Source: Harmothoe impar
Taxonomy: Eukaryota > Annelida > Polychaeta > Phyllodocida > Polynoidae
DNA length: 64,000 bases
Direction: 5' to 3'
Assembly: GCA_947462335.1 (NCBI GenBank)
Contig: OX381717.1
Location: 15,243,166-15,307,165, forward strand
Part shown: one piece after another, positions 41,199-51,800 of the stretch
How positions within the stretch are numbered: the stretch's first letter is position 1
Layout of the letters: the number at the start of each line of letters is the position of its first letter
Translations under genes and position numbers: made by a program
The notes under the pieces: model-generated
What the model was told of the DNA's origin: nothing
What the model saw: only the letters and a program-made list of their open reading frames with translations
The model's database searches: none

Positions 41199-41636
41199 CT
41201 TGTTGTGTTTTTATTTCTATATATAAGTTACATAACTTTTTTGTTTGTTTGTTTACAAACAGTCACGTGTCACGTGGTGTTGTTTACAAACAAGAGAGCC
41301 ACGTGGTGTTGTTTACAAACAAACCCTAAGTAGGTCACGTTACCCTAGTTACCAGAATGCCGGCTTCTGATTGGCTGAGCCTAAGTAGGTCACGTGACTT
41401 TAGTAGGTCACGTTACCATGGTTACCAGAATGCCGGCCTCTGATTGGCTGAGAGCTTCTAAGTAGGTCAGTAGGTCACCCAGAATGCTGGCTTCTGATTG
41501 GCTGAGAGTCCTAAGTAGGTCACGTTACCATGGCAACGGGTCACGTGACCAAATGGCGGCCTCTGATTGGCTGCATATCGAGTGAGTAATAAACAGTACT
41601 TAAGCATAGTCCCGTTCCGATACATACTATACTACT
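41199..41636 (-). repeat. Polinton right terminal inverted repeat
   Basis: Reverse complement of 25452-25888 with a few substitutions, ending CTATACTACT before the GTGGTC duplication. Confidence 0.95.
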
Positions 41637-41642
41637 GTGGTC

Positions 41643-41905
41643 CTACCCAGCAAAGGAGGGCTGACCCTAGAAATGTTTATCCAATTTTTAAAGATAAAAG
41701 CAATTTCAAATAGTTTTTGGGCTATTTCGGAGTTGATTTGATAGTCTGCGATTCAACACTGCTGTCGGCAAGTCGGTGCTGCAGTTTTCGAGTACATTTT
41801 TGGCTATTTTCCAGGCCAAAGTAAAGAGAAAAAGGTTTTTAAAAAAATAATCTACCCTACCTAGATTTTCAGACTATGTTACCTGGAACACACCTTTTCT
41901 TTCTT
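41643..41905 (+). repeat. Relative of the GGTTAC-ended element, right of the Polinton
   Basis: GGGCTGACCCTAGAAATGTT matches 24960-25150 in the same orientation and the end GTTACCTGGAACACACC matches 4361-4833. The Polinton target site lies at its left edge. Confidence 0.6.
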
Positions 41906-42129
41906 TTGGCCTCAGCATGGCGCGTGAGAAGGCTATACAGGGTATCATAGGAAGGTGTGCAACTAAAGGTCCACAGCTATCCTTGGATGTGACAATTGAC
42001 TCTACATACTAGTAGTATTCATAATATGCGCTAGATGGTGCTGATGCATACCTTGTGGCCTGTTGTGGAACTACTGGTATGTAGAATATATTGTATAGCC
42101 TCCTCACTCGCAAAGCTGAGGTCTCTTTA

Positions 42130-42400
42130 AAACCTGTTACTACAGGTGTACTCTGGTAGTGCTGAGCTAGGAATGCAGGTGTAGTACTTAGCACTATAAT
42201 CGTACCCGGTAGTGCTGGAGACTACAACTGAGCACTACAATCCTAGTGCTGAGGACTAGTCATAGTGCTGGCAACTAAGCAGTAGGCCCTAAGCCCCTAT
42301 ATAGGCGTTATCATCCAGTAGGCACTACCAGGGTACACCTGTAGTCCTCAGCACTATGACTGTAGTCCTCAGCACTACACCTGTAGTCTCCAGAACTATG
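42130..42400. repeat. Cluster of GTGCTGAGGACTAC repeats
   Basis: The phrase TAGTGCTGAGGACTA and its reverse complement recur several times. The same phrase flanks the MITE at 24785-24896 on the other side of the Polinton. Confidence 0.6.
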
Positions 42401-42666
42401 CCAAAGGTAGACCTAAATCCTAGACCCCCCCCCCCCCCGATTTGCATCTGCAAAAATATAAAGAACCCCCCCCCCCAAGCCACAGCCACTTGGTGGCATA
42501 TGTCAACGCGTAGAGCGCAACGGGCATGGCAGCCGTAGTCCCTAGCACTACAGTGGCCATAGCACTTGGTCTGCTGTCCGCGCCACCAAATTATGATTAA
42601 ATTTGTATAACCTCATAATCAGTTAACTTTGCCTTCATTCATGTCAAGTTGATATTCTTTTACCCA

Positions 42667-43423
42667 TACACTGCAAAAAAGGTGCTATGTTTTAAACATG
42701 TTGAGGTCTGAACAATGTTTAAAGTGTAAACATTTTACCGGGTTTGTGTTTTTGAATCCTTCTGTTTAGGAATTAAACACTTTTAGTCTAAAGACCTAAA
42801 CATTTATGTTAAATATGGTTAGATGTTTAGTATAAAAACAGTATGAAAAATTGGTGTTTAGGATGTAAACATGTAGCATTTAGATCATAGTATATCAAAC
42901 AGGTACCGGATGGCAGCTCTGTGGTTGCCTGTAGTTTCTACAACCACTCAAATGTTATTGTTGTTCTAAAAGTGCTTAAATGTGAGTAAACTTACTTGAC
43001 TTCATGGGATACAAGAGAATAATAATACACATTATAGGATTCAATAATGGTTGAATGCTACGTCATAATGATCATGATGCAATAAAGATACATCTGCTAC
43101 ATAGACACCTCTTTTAAGAACTCTAAGAATGGATAAAGCATTATCTTCCCTGAAGGTCTGTAGTATTGATTCACAGTTGTATCTATGTTAAAGTAGAGGC
43201 CTATGTGAAATAGTGATGCATACATTGGCTCATGGGGGGGGGGGGACTGCTAGAAGTCTCAGGACACTATATGGAAATAAAATAAATTATGCATTCATTT
43301 AAATATGAATATCTAAACATAATCTACATCTCTAGACGCACAACTTTTATCCTTAAACACTTGACAGATAAACACAATAATATGATAAATTGTTTAGGAT
43401 CTAAACACCTATTTTGCAGTATA
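42667..43423. mobile_element. Non-coding element with ACTGCAAAAWAGGTG ends
   Basis: TACACTGCAAAAAAGGTG at the left, CACCTATTTTGCAGTATA at the right. Many GTTTAAA/TAAACA words lie near both ends. TA at each edge fits a TA target site. It lies in intron 1 of the GDSG-protein gene. Confidence 0.6.
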
Positions 43424-43600
43424 GTCCATGCCTTTGCTATGCATTGTTTCCATATCTCAACCGAGTCTGAAGTGCACTCTAGTTGATATGTGTTGGCAAT
43501 ATAATGACAGCACATAGAATGCTGTATTCCATGGAATTTGATGATGGAATAATTTTGAAACTGATCATGTTAATTTTTGTGTTTTGTTTTCTCTCATCAG

Positions 43601-43666
43601 GTTGAGGGAGTGGCGATTAGGAAAAGCAGAAGAGTTGATGGAGCACCTGGATGATTGGTTGAAAAT
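43601..43666 (+). CDS. Exon 2 of GDSG-motif protein gene
   Basis: 66 bp after a good acceptor (TTTTCTCTCATCAG). In the phase left by exon 1 it reads LREWRLGKAEELMEHLDDWLK, a helical segment. The donor used in the model is GTGGGT (43667); a GTTTTT three bases later would break the phase with exon 3. Confidence 0.55.
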
Positions 43667-44155
43667 GTGGGTTTTTGAATTCAATCTATGTATCATGGAA
43701 GATAGACAACACATTAATTTTCTAGTTAGATATAAAGTACTGTGGCTCCTTATCAGGGTACCATACATGTAGCGAAGAGGTAGACATTTATCAAATACTT
43801 CTGGATATGTTGGTAATCCTTTCATTTCATTTAATCACATTTAACGTTGTACAAACATGTATAATTTCCTCCAAGGTTCCTCCCATATGGTGGGGAAACT
43901 CTGGCTTCCAGAACCTTCCGGTTGAAATATCTGAGAATGAGTGTATGGTGTCACAAAATTAAAATTTAGGATTTAATTGCCTTAGGAGAATTGCACATTG
44001 AACTAAGTTACAAATGTTGCTGAACATAATCTTATAAGATGTGTGCATATATCATCTTAAGCCTTGTCTTCTAAGATACGCAAGTTCACAGACTGACTTC
44101 ATATAAAATATAGTTTCGAAATTCAGAATATTCATCCTTCACACTTTCGTTTCAG

Positions 44156-45359
44156 CTGGTGCGTTTCTGCTGGGATAGACGTGGACAATCAGCTGCTGAG
44201 AATCTTTATTTCCCAAGATAAAGAGGAAATAGCCAAACAGAATCTATCTGAGAAACTCGCTGAACATGAGCTGTGCAACTTCTACAAGATTACCCCTGTT
44301 GATGAAACCCAGTTTGTTATAAAGCGTGAACATGGTGAAGTCAGGGGTGGGTCCTGCATCTATTATAAAAGCAGCACTGGGGGCAAAGTTCCTGTAACCT
44401 TTGGGGCCCTATTTGTGACCCCCAGTAATGGGAAGCTATACTTCATGACAACCTCTCACCAGGAGAACACTGAGAATAAACAGTTCATCTACCTCCGTGG
44501 TAACAAGGAGATAAGTCTGGGGACATGTAGAGTATGGATTTGTCAAAAGAACCCACTTGTGGAGGCGTGCCTCGTGGAGTTAGATCCAAATATGTGTTCG
44601 CAATGTACTGTTGAGTTGTTCAGTCCTACAAACTCTGACACACCCACTGTATTCAGTGGTCCGTATGAAGGAAGCATGAAAACACTTTTAGCGGACTCAA
44701 AGGAGGTTATAAAATTTGGAGGGAGGACGGGTAACCGCATAACTAGAGGTCAAATGAAATTTTATAACCAACGTTTCCGGGACCCGTCTGATAATGAATG
44801 GATCTATGGGTCCATATGGACATACAAGTCTCAAAATGAATCACAGGAATATTTTAATGAGCCTGGTGATAGTGGTGCAACCATAAGTCGTTCTTGCCCA
44901 CAGCCCTACCCAGTAGAACAATGGTTCACTCATCACAACAACTGCACCAGAGACCCTAATACCCCAATAATGACTACTGGAGATTCTCAGGTAGAGCAGC
45001 AACATAATATATTTCATGATCAGGCCTCAGTAGTGAGTCTAGCCATGTCACTGTCTAATCCTGAACCTGCTGTTAATGGGTTACAAGATGCTGTGCCCAA
45101 TCCAACACCATGTGAAAGCCCTCCGGCTGAGGGCGCAGTGGGTGGCGTTGTTGACGTCCAATGTGCAGTCGTGATGGCTCATCAGGCCATAAGCTGTCAC
45201 TGCATGGGATTTCCCACATTTCATGATGGGAATATCACTGGAAAAGTCTCGATTTCGTTTCCAATCAATGAGGCAAAGATCAGGTTTGAGAAAAAGATCG
45301 GACCATTAAAACTTGTTCCCGTTCTGGCAAGAAGGTTCCGCGAATTTCCACGGGTTTAA
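44156..45359 (+). CDS. Terminal exon: trypsin-like (GDSG) domain protein
   Basis: 401 codons to the stop after acceptor TTTCGTTTCAG; with exons 1 and 2 the model gives 522 residues and consistent phases (299 + 66 + 1204 bases). The domain from about GGSCIYYKSSTGGKVPVTFGALF resembles a chymotrypsin-like fold: TTSH could hold the catalytic His and EPGDSGATI carries the Ser motif. At the expected Asp position the sequence reads VEACLVEL, so the triad may have Glu or be incomplete. There is no signal peptide or membrane span, which suggests a cytosolic protein. The C-terminal region is a Pro-rich linker plus a Cys/His-containing stretch. No family name recognised. A MITE begins about 20 bp after the stop. 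Confidence 0.65.
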
Positions 45360-45380
45360 TATATGCATGACTCACAGTAG

Positions 45381-45654
45381 GGGGGGGGGGGGGGTCCATA
45401 AAGTATGTACGCTTTCTTTTCAGAAAATAGACCACCGTTTTTATCCACGAAACATGGTTGGATAGCTTTGATTTCTTTCAGAAGAAAGGGATATGTGTAC
45501 ATAAAGAGTGTGCTAAAAAGGGCTCTGAACCTCCTCACCCCTGTTTTCATATACCGGTATATACGCTTTTGCATTTGCCCTGACCCCGCCCCCCCCCCCC
45601 CCCCCACCCGCCCCTTGGTGCGTACATACTTTATGGAAGATGGAAGCCCCCTTG
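45381..45654. mobile_element. MITE of the CATAAAGTATGTAYGC family, copy 2
   Basis: GTCCATAAAGTATGTACGC and GCGTACATACTTTATGGA are inverted, each with G- or C-rich outer parts. Same family as 17951-18673. Confidence 0.85.
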
Positions 45655-46421
45655 CTGATCGTAACCAGGGTGGCCTGTCATAAGATTGTATGTTAGGGTG
45701 CGGCCTACTAACAATACAAAGATCTGTGATTATCCAGGGGGCGGATACCCTAGCCCTACAACATACTTTACATGTATGCACCTGCTTGTAGGAAACACAC
45801 AAATATATACCCTCTTACCAGAACCCCTTTTTTTTTAATCGGACCGAATTCCAGTGGGGAAAATGTAAAGCATTTCAAAAGGAACTCGTAGCTCATTTTT
45901 CATCTACCACATCGTACAGTGCACTTGCATTTGGTGGCTATAAGAAATTAAATTACCGTTTCACAGCATTCATTATGTAAAGCCACCATTACATAATCGT
46001 CGGTGGTCACTCTGACTTATATCCAAAGTGCGCACTTCTCCTTGCATATGTGTGTATCAAGACTTCTTTTTAATCTTAGAGTTTTAAATTTGTTAATTTT
46101 CACTCTGCTCGGTTGTTCGTGTTGTATATGTTTTGTTTATATTTCTTACTCATTGAATTGTTATTGTAAGGCATAACTCTGTTGGGTTAGTATTTAACAC
46201 ATAAAGGGAATTTTGTAAATTGAAGTATTGAATGATGTACTTCAGTATAATGAAGTAATTGTACGGTGCAGGCCCTGTACCTGGAATTCATAGTTACCAT
46301 ACTCATTGTTTCTCATAATAATTACTATAGCAACTCGGGGCTTGTATAGAAAATTAAGCTCTAGTAGCTGAAGAAACGTGTCTAAGTATGCAAAAATATC
46401 ACTACATAATTTGCAATATAT

Positions 46422-46971
46422 TGTAACGGGTTAGCTATGAGTCTAAACTGTTATCATGGTATATCTATTATATGTTGTTATGATGTAAAATGACACGGTC
46501 TTATTGTATACTTAACTTGTTTATTTACTTAACGAGTGTCGTCGGTCTGTTACATATACCTACGCTCACTAGTTCGGTTGTATACAATAGTATACCGGTA
46601 TTGCCTTCGGTTCTAGTCGGTAGTACTTATATAAGTGTGTTACATAACTATACCTATGAGGTGGCGCTGCTGGTGCGGTCAGGTGACCCCCACAGCGGTG
46701 TATATAAGGTGGACTACTTCCCCATTGAGAGTCAGTCAGGTTTGGGACTGTCGAGGCAAGACCACCCTGCACTCCGGGCTTAACACTATGCTGTTGCTTT
46801 ACTTCCCTGTATTATGATCCTGATCTGATCCCTGTATAGCTGATGGTTGTACTGGTCATATAATACTCAAGAGTTATCCTTTGCAATAAAGTCGCCGTAT
46901 ATTAAAGTCTAATTTACCTTGTCTGGTATTTGTTCTCATGTTTTCATACTTGTAGTATTAAACCAACTACA
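46422..46971 (+). mobile_element. Solo LTR, 550 bp
   Basis: Starts TGTAAC and ends CTACA, flanked by the 4-bp duplication ATAT (46418-46421 and 46972-46975). Contains TATATAAGG at 46701-46709 and AATAAA at 46885-46890, the expected U3/R order. No internal retroelement sequence is attached, so it is a solo LTR left by LTR-LTR recombination. An ORF inside it (46490-46783) is not considered a gene. Confidence 0.8.
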
Positions 46972-48022
46972 ATATTCTAAATTACTTCATTTGTAAAATA
47001 CCAAAACTAATAAAACCATAGAAATCCAAATTATCTATTTATAAATCATTAACAGTAATGATATATTACTTTAAAGATGGATGAGAAGCTATTTTGAGGT
47101 CAATTCTTTTTATTCAGTTACACAATGTATTTGGGTTCAGAATGTATGTATAAATGTGCTTGTAACTTTTCAAATCTTTCTGATACTTATCAAAATGTTA
47201 CCTTATGTGACTACTTGAATGTGTCAACAAATAAAGATACGTTATAAACTCAAATACATGGCACATATTTCCTCAGGCTTGTAAAGCCTAGTTTCTGGCT
47301 TTTTCTGCACTTGAAATATAATGATCGCAACCGGTCAAAGACGTCCATCATAATCCATGACCAAATGATGAAAATACAGCATCATTCTGGCCACCATTAG
47401 ACGTATGGGTGCTATATCTGGTAACAAGCAATATTTAGATATGCATATTTCTCTCATAGATTCTACCACTAATTAAACCAAATTGATAAGAAGACGTTTT
47501 TCACTCAGCCTGATTATGGCTTCAAAACAGGCCAAATATTTGGTTATGAAATATATTAAAACATATTTCATTTCAATTACAAACTGATTTATGATGATAA
47601 AGGTGGTAATAATTTTTTGGGTTTCATGCTCCCGGTATTTTCCCTCATGAGTACCACTGGCCATCTGATAGTAAATCCATCACATCAACCATCAATGATT
47701 TCAGTCTCAGATCATCATCCATGTTGATTTATACAGCTGACCTGAGTTAACCTCATAAAAACATCTCCAATAAAATCTCTCAAAATGTATTACTATTTAG
47801 CTTTTCTTTAGTTTGAGAATAATGTACGATGTCTTAATTTTAGATTTGGTTTACCAAGATGAGGCACAGAAATGGTCACCCAGCTGGTGGCGTTCGTTAG
47901 GAGCCGAATTTCTCACTTTAGTAAGACACTAAACCAGTATGAGTGTAGCTTCCGGTAAGGCCTTGCAAGTACTAAAAGTAACCAGCTTAAAGTTGTTACT
48001 CTGGAGATGGTTCTTGGGAGAT
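46972..48022. other. Intergenic, no gene seen
   Basis: AT-rich DNA between the solo LTR and the next MITE. No coding exon, RNA gene or repeat was recognised. Confidence 0.5.
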
Positions 48023-48253
48023 AAGGGAGTGTTCATTTATCAGTTACAGGGCGGGGGGTGGTGGTGGGTTTTGGGGGGCATAAACATTATCGACCCCTCC
48101 TGAGGGGGGGATGTAAGAAATTCTGACCCCTCTTGAGGATGGGGGGGGGCAAAGGATGATCCACGCACACTCCAGGGGGGGGCGTAAAAGAGGTTCATGC
48201 CTCCGCGCAAAATCTCACCATCCCCCCTGTAATTTAAAAATGAACACTCCCTA
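48023..48253. mobile_element. G-rich MITE with AGGGAGTGTTCATTT ends
   Basis: AGGGAGTGTTCATTTATCAG at the left; AAAATGAACACTCCCT at the right. The interior has repeated GACCCCTC/GGGGGG. Related fragments occur in FAM20 introns (about 53900-54180, 56150-56335, 59050-59160, 59270-59360). Confidence 0.75.
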
Positions 48254-48519
48254 AGGCATGAACATTAGGTGTGGTCATAGGGATATAGCTAGGGGGTGAG
48301 GAATGAATATGAGGGGCAGATCTTTTCTACTTTTTTCATATGTGGAGGGTTCGATAAACACCAATATGTTTTGACATTCTTGTCACATTGCAGGCCTGTG
48401 AAGGAAGAAGGAAAGAGGGAAGAGTGAACACTAAAATCATCACAAAATAACAGACTTGTTTAGATATACCAAGTCTCTTTACTTCTAGATTCACTCCATA
48501 CTCTGAACCATTAAAGCCT

Positions 48520-48811
48520 TCAGTTCACTTGTCTGTCGTCCACCACAACATTCCTGTGACTGTCATGTAGCTTTATACACAAATAGACCTTCTTAAGGAT
48601 AATCTTAACTCGTCTATCCAGAGCCAGTAGGTGCTCCTCCAATATGACTGGAGCTAGCAGGTCTTGTGACAGGGATTCCCTCATGACATCACTCAGCTTG
48701 GGGGAACCCTTTTCAAAATGCAGCAGGCTTTTCAGTGTGGAGTGGCGTATAAGGCAGCAATCTGTCAGAGGATCCAGCAGTAGTGTTGTATCCATGAGGG
48801 CATGGCCAAAC
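48520..48811 (-). CDS. FAM20-type gene, exon 10 (terminal)
   Basis: Acceptor TTTAATATTGCAG, then FGHALMDTTLLLDPL through DCCLIRHST to VVVDDRQVN and stop. Holds the end of the kinase C-lobe. Duplicated and decayed at 9186-9465. Confidence 0.9.
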
Positions 48812-51800
48812 CTGCAATATTAAAGTAATGTATTCAGAACTTCAGTCAAAACAAAAACATTTTTACCATGCTGGACATTCGGTCCTGGAAATATTTTTCT
48901 TTGCAGGCCCGGCTCAATTTTTGCAGGCCCAGATATCAGAGTACAATCTTGCTATTTAAAAATGAAATATACAGCAAGTGTTTGTACTGACGAATGATAA
49001 TGAATAGAGTTCCCCTATATGTTACAATTACATTAACCATTTCAATATGCAAATTACTGAAGAACATTACAGAAAATATTCAAGCTTTCTGTTTTATGCT
49101 GTAAAAACCTTAATAGTGGTCCAATTCACAAGCCATAAAAAATGGCATGTAGGCAAAAATCTCGAGAATACAGCCAGCCATATCTGTCAGACCAGCAGAC
49201 TGTTTGCTGGCTATAGCTGGTGTTCGGCAGGTTTTCGTATAGACTGGAACTCATGATTTATCGATGTTTGATGGAGGCGGATCTATGTGTCTGGGGGGTG
49301 GATCTGGGGGGTGGATAAATAACTTCTACACTCTGTATAAAAGTCAAAATCTTGGAATTTTCAGATTATGTGTGTATTAATAAATACTATAATCATGATA
49401 TTTGGTAAATGAATCATCTATTAAATGCTAACTGTGATGATAAATACATTCAGCTGTGTCTCATGAGATTGGGCCAATGTGAACGTCTTTGACACGGTGC
49501 CATCTTTGACCAGGTGCTATATTTGACCTCCTGACAGTAAACGGTTTATTTAGGGCAGGTAAATTTATATATGGAGATATAACCACCACCATTTTCTTTA
49601 ATTTATCCCTTACATATCAAAGAAGAAATGCATTTTTCTTAAATATTCTTTTTTATGGTGGTCGGTCAAAGATGGCACCGGTCAAAGACTTCACAACGGC
49701 CCGATCTCATGAGACACAGCCATTTCCCCATTTCCTGCTGTAATTGATATGAAGTTCACCTTACCCTCTGCCTTGGTCCAAACGCACAGAACTTGTTTGA
49801 TTTGAATACATGTAGTCAATCAAAAATCTGTCACTGTTGTCTGGGGTGGGAATATAGGAATATAATATCATTGGATAATACATCAATAAATAGTGTCAGA
49901 TATGTACTGATTATATTTCATTAACTGAGTACTGAAAAATATGACAAGGGCGTTTGTTTTTTAGGGGTATTTTTTACTGATGGGTTAAACATGTAGCAAA
50001 ATATAGGCTTTCCGAGAACAGATTTCACATTTTAGTAGCTAAGATTTTATTTTCAGTACTAACAGTATAGCTTTAATTTGATACAGAATATGCCAATATT
50101 TATCGATTTTTATCATGTTTTTTACTAAGAATTTGCAAGAAAAAACTGAACACGTGCGGTGATGAGAATCCAGTATGTTTTTTCAGTGTGGTCTTATTTT
50201 GGATTTCTCAGGTGATCACTAATATACTTAAGCACAAATTGTGATTTTCGATTGCCTAATTTCAGATTAGTTCCCTGTGACTAAGGATAATGAGGAATAT
50301 GTCAAAATGCCATGAGAGTTCTTACATATTATCCTTATGGCTAAGTATCACTAAATCGATGCAAGTTGATAGTCTATGACCGGGTGACCTCTTTGACCGG
50401 GTGACCTCTTTGACCAGCAAGGGTGAAAAGGGCTAAAATAGGTTGTAATAAGATTCGGTTAATTAATCAAACTTACCAATTAAGAAATCAAAGATGGCTG
50501 TGTCTATCATGTCCAACAGTAGCAGCTGCGTATCCTTAATTATACTTTTTCCATTATTTGGGCAATATTTTGATGATTTTTTCTTCTTTTTCTTTTTTGT
50601 ACCTGATAGTGTATTGCGTCGTGTCCATGGATAATGAAAATGGTGTAATCCCTTCAAGAAAATGACAAACAAGGATAAACAAGGTGATGTTCCCTTATAT
50701 GTCATTACACTGTACCTCCTCGAGGACTAGGCCTACAGACCCACCCGGCTTATTACCCAGCCTGGATTATTTACCCGGCCCAGCTTATTTACCGGCCTGA
50801 AGCCTAGGCTAAGCAGAGCCAACAGTGGTCAGTGGGTTGGTATATAAGCCAGCAACCACCAGGCCCTGATGTCATATCGGGCCATCGTCATCTAGCATTT
50901 AGCCACTATTAGTCTAGTGAATTAAGGGAAATATACTTTATTTCTGGATAAAAGTACCAAAGTTGGTTTATAGGTAGATAAATATATGTTATTGAATATT
51001 TTTCCTTGCTCCAAGCAAAAAGTGTGCTGCAACACTATTTTTGGGTCATTTTCCGTAAAAATGTGAAAGATGACAATAATAATTTCATAAGTTAATCTTT
51101 TGCAGGTTTCTAGCATTGAGACCTAATAATATTGCCATAACAGACATTAATTGTCATAAATATGAAAGAATAAGCCCCCGAAAAATGCAATATGGGTGCA
51201 AAATTAAAGCTGAAAGGCAAAACTAATTGTGGCTTGTTGCTTTCATTTTAATTACTTTCACAAGCTGTCAATAGTACTTTTTTAACCGCTCATATATTTT
51301 AAGGGTAATTCTATGTGTTTTCATGTATGTTATACCCTGTTAGGTTACAAAATTGGTAGTAGTAGGATTATCTAGGGGAGATATATGATCAATCTATATG
51401 GAATGGGTATTGCAGCAGAACACCGCAAACGAAGGGCTGCAGCCACCACAAGTGAACTGCAGTGATCACACTGGGGGGTTTGGGGGCATGCCCCCTCAAG
51501 ACAATTTTGAATTTGTAGCCTTCAAATAGTCCATTCTTATGAATTTTGCACACACTTTATGAAAGGTCTGATCTACATCTAGCCTCTATCATTTGGTTTG
51601 GGATTTTTTAGGAGGGAGAGATCCTTCGGAAAAATACTTTTGTCACCTGAGATCATGCCCCCCCCCACCTATAACATATATTTGAACACATTGAGAAGGA
51701 AGGAGTGGCATTGAGGGGAAAGAAGGGGTGCGGTTGGAGAGCTTAACTGAACTTGTGGACCTTTTATAAAAACTTAAGGTCACATATAAAGTTGCAAGCA

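Larger units (their letters stand above)
25452..41636 (+). mobile_element. Polinton (Maverick) element without PolB, with nested retrotransposon
   Basis: Both ends read AGTAGTATAGTATGTATCGG inward and are flanked by the same 6 bp, GTGGTC (25446-25451 and 41637-41642), the duplication size known for Polintons. The total of 16,185 bp includes a 5,550-bp retroelement, so the native element is about 10.6 kb. Plus-strand gene order: 219-residue ORF, ATPase, 110-residue protein, conserved split protein, integrase, penton-like protein, lytic-peptide-like protein, major capsid protein, protease. One Ala-rich ORF at the left is on the minus strand. No DNA polymerase B is detectable, so the element is probably non-autonomous for replication or belongs to a reduced lineage. 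It lies in intron 1 of the GDSG-protein gene in the same orientation. Confidence 0.95.

Noticed and set aside
45356..45802. 148-residue minus ORF after the GDSG gene
   Set aside because: It consists of MITE sequence with C/G homopolymers.
46490..46783. 97-residue ORF with hydrophobic start
   Set aside because: It lies entirely in the solo LTR and spans its TATA box.
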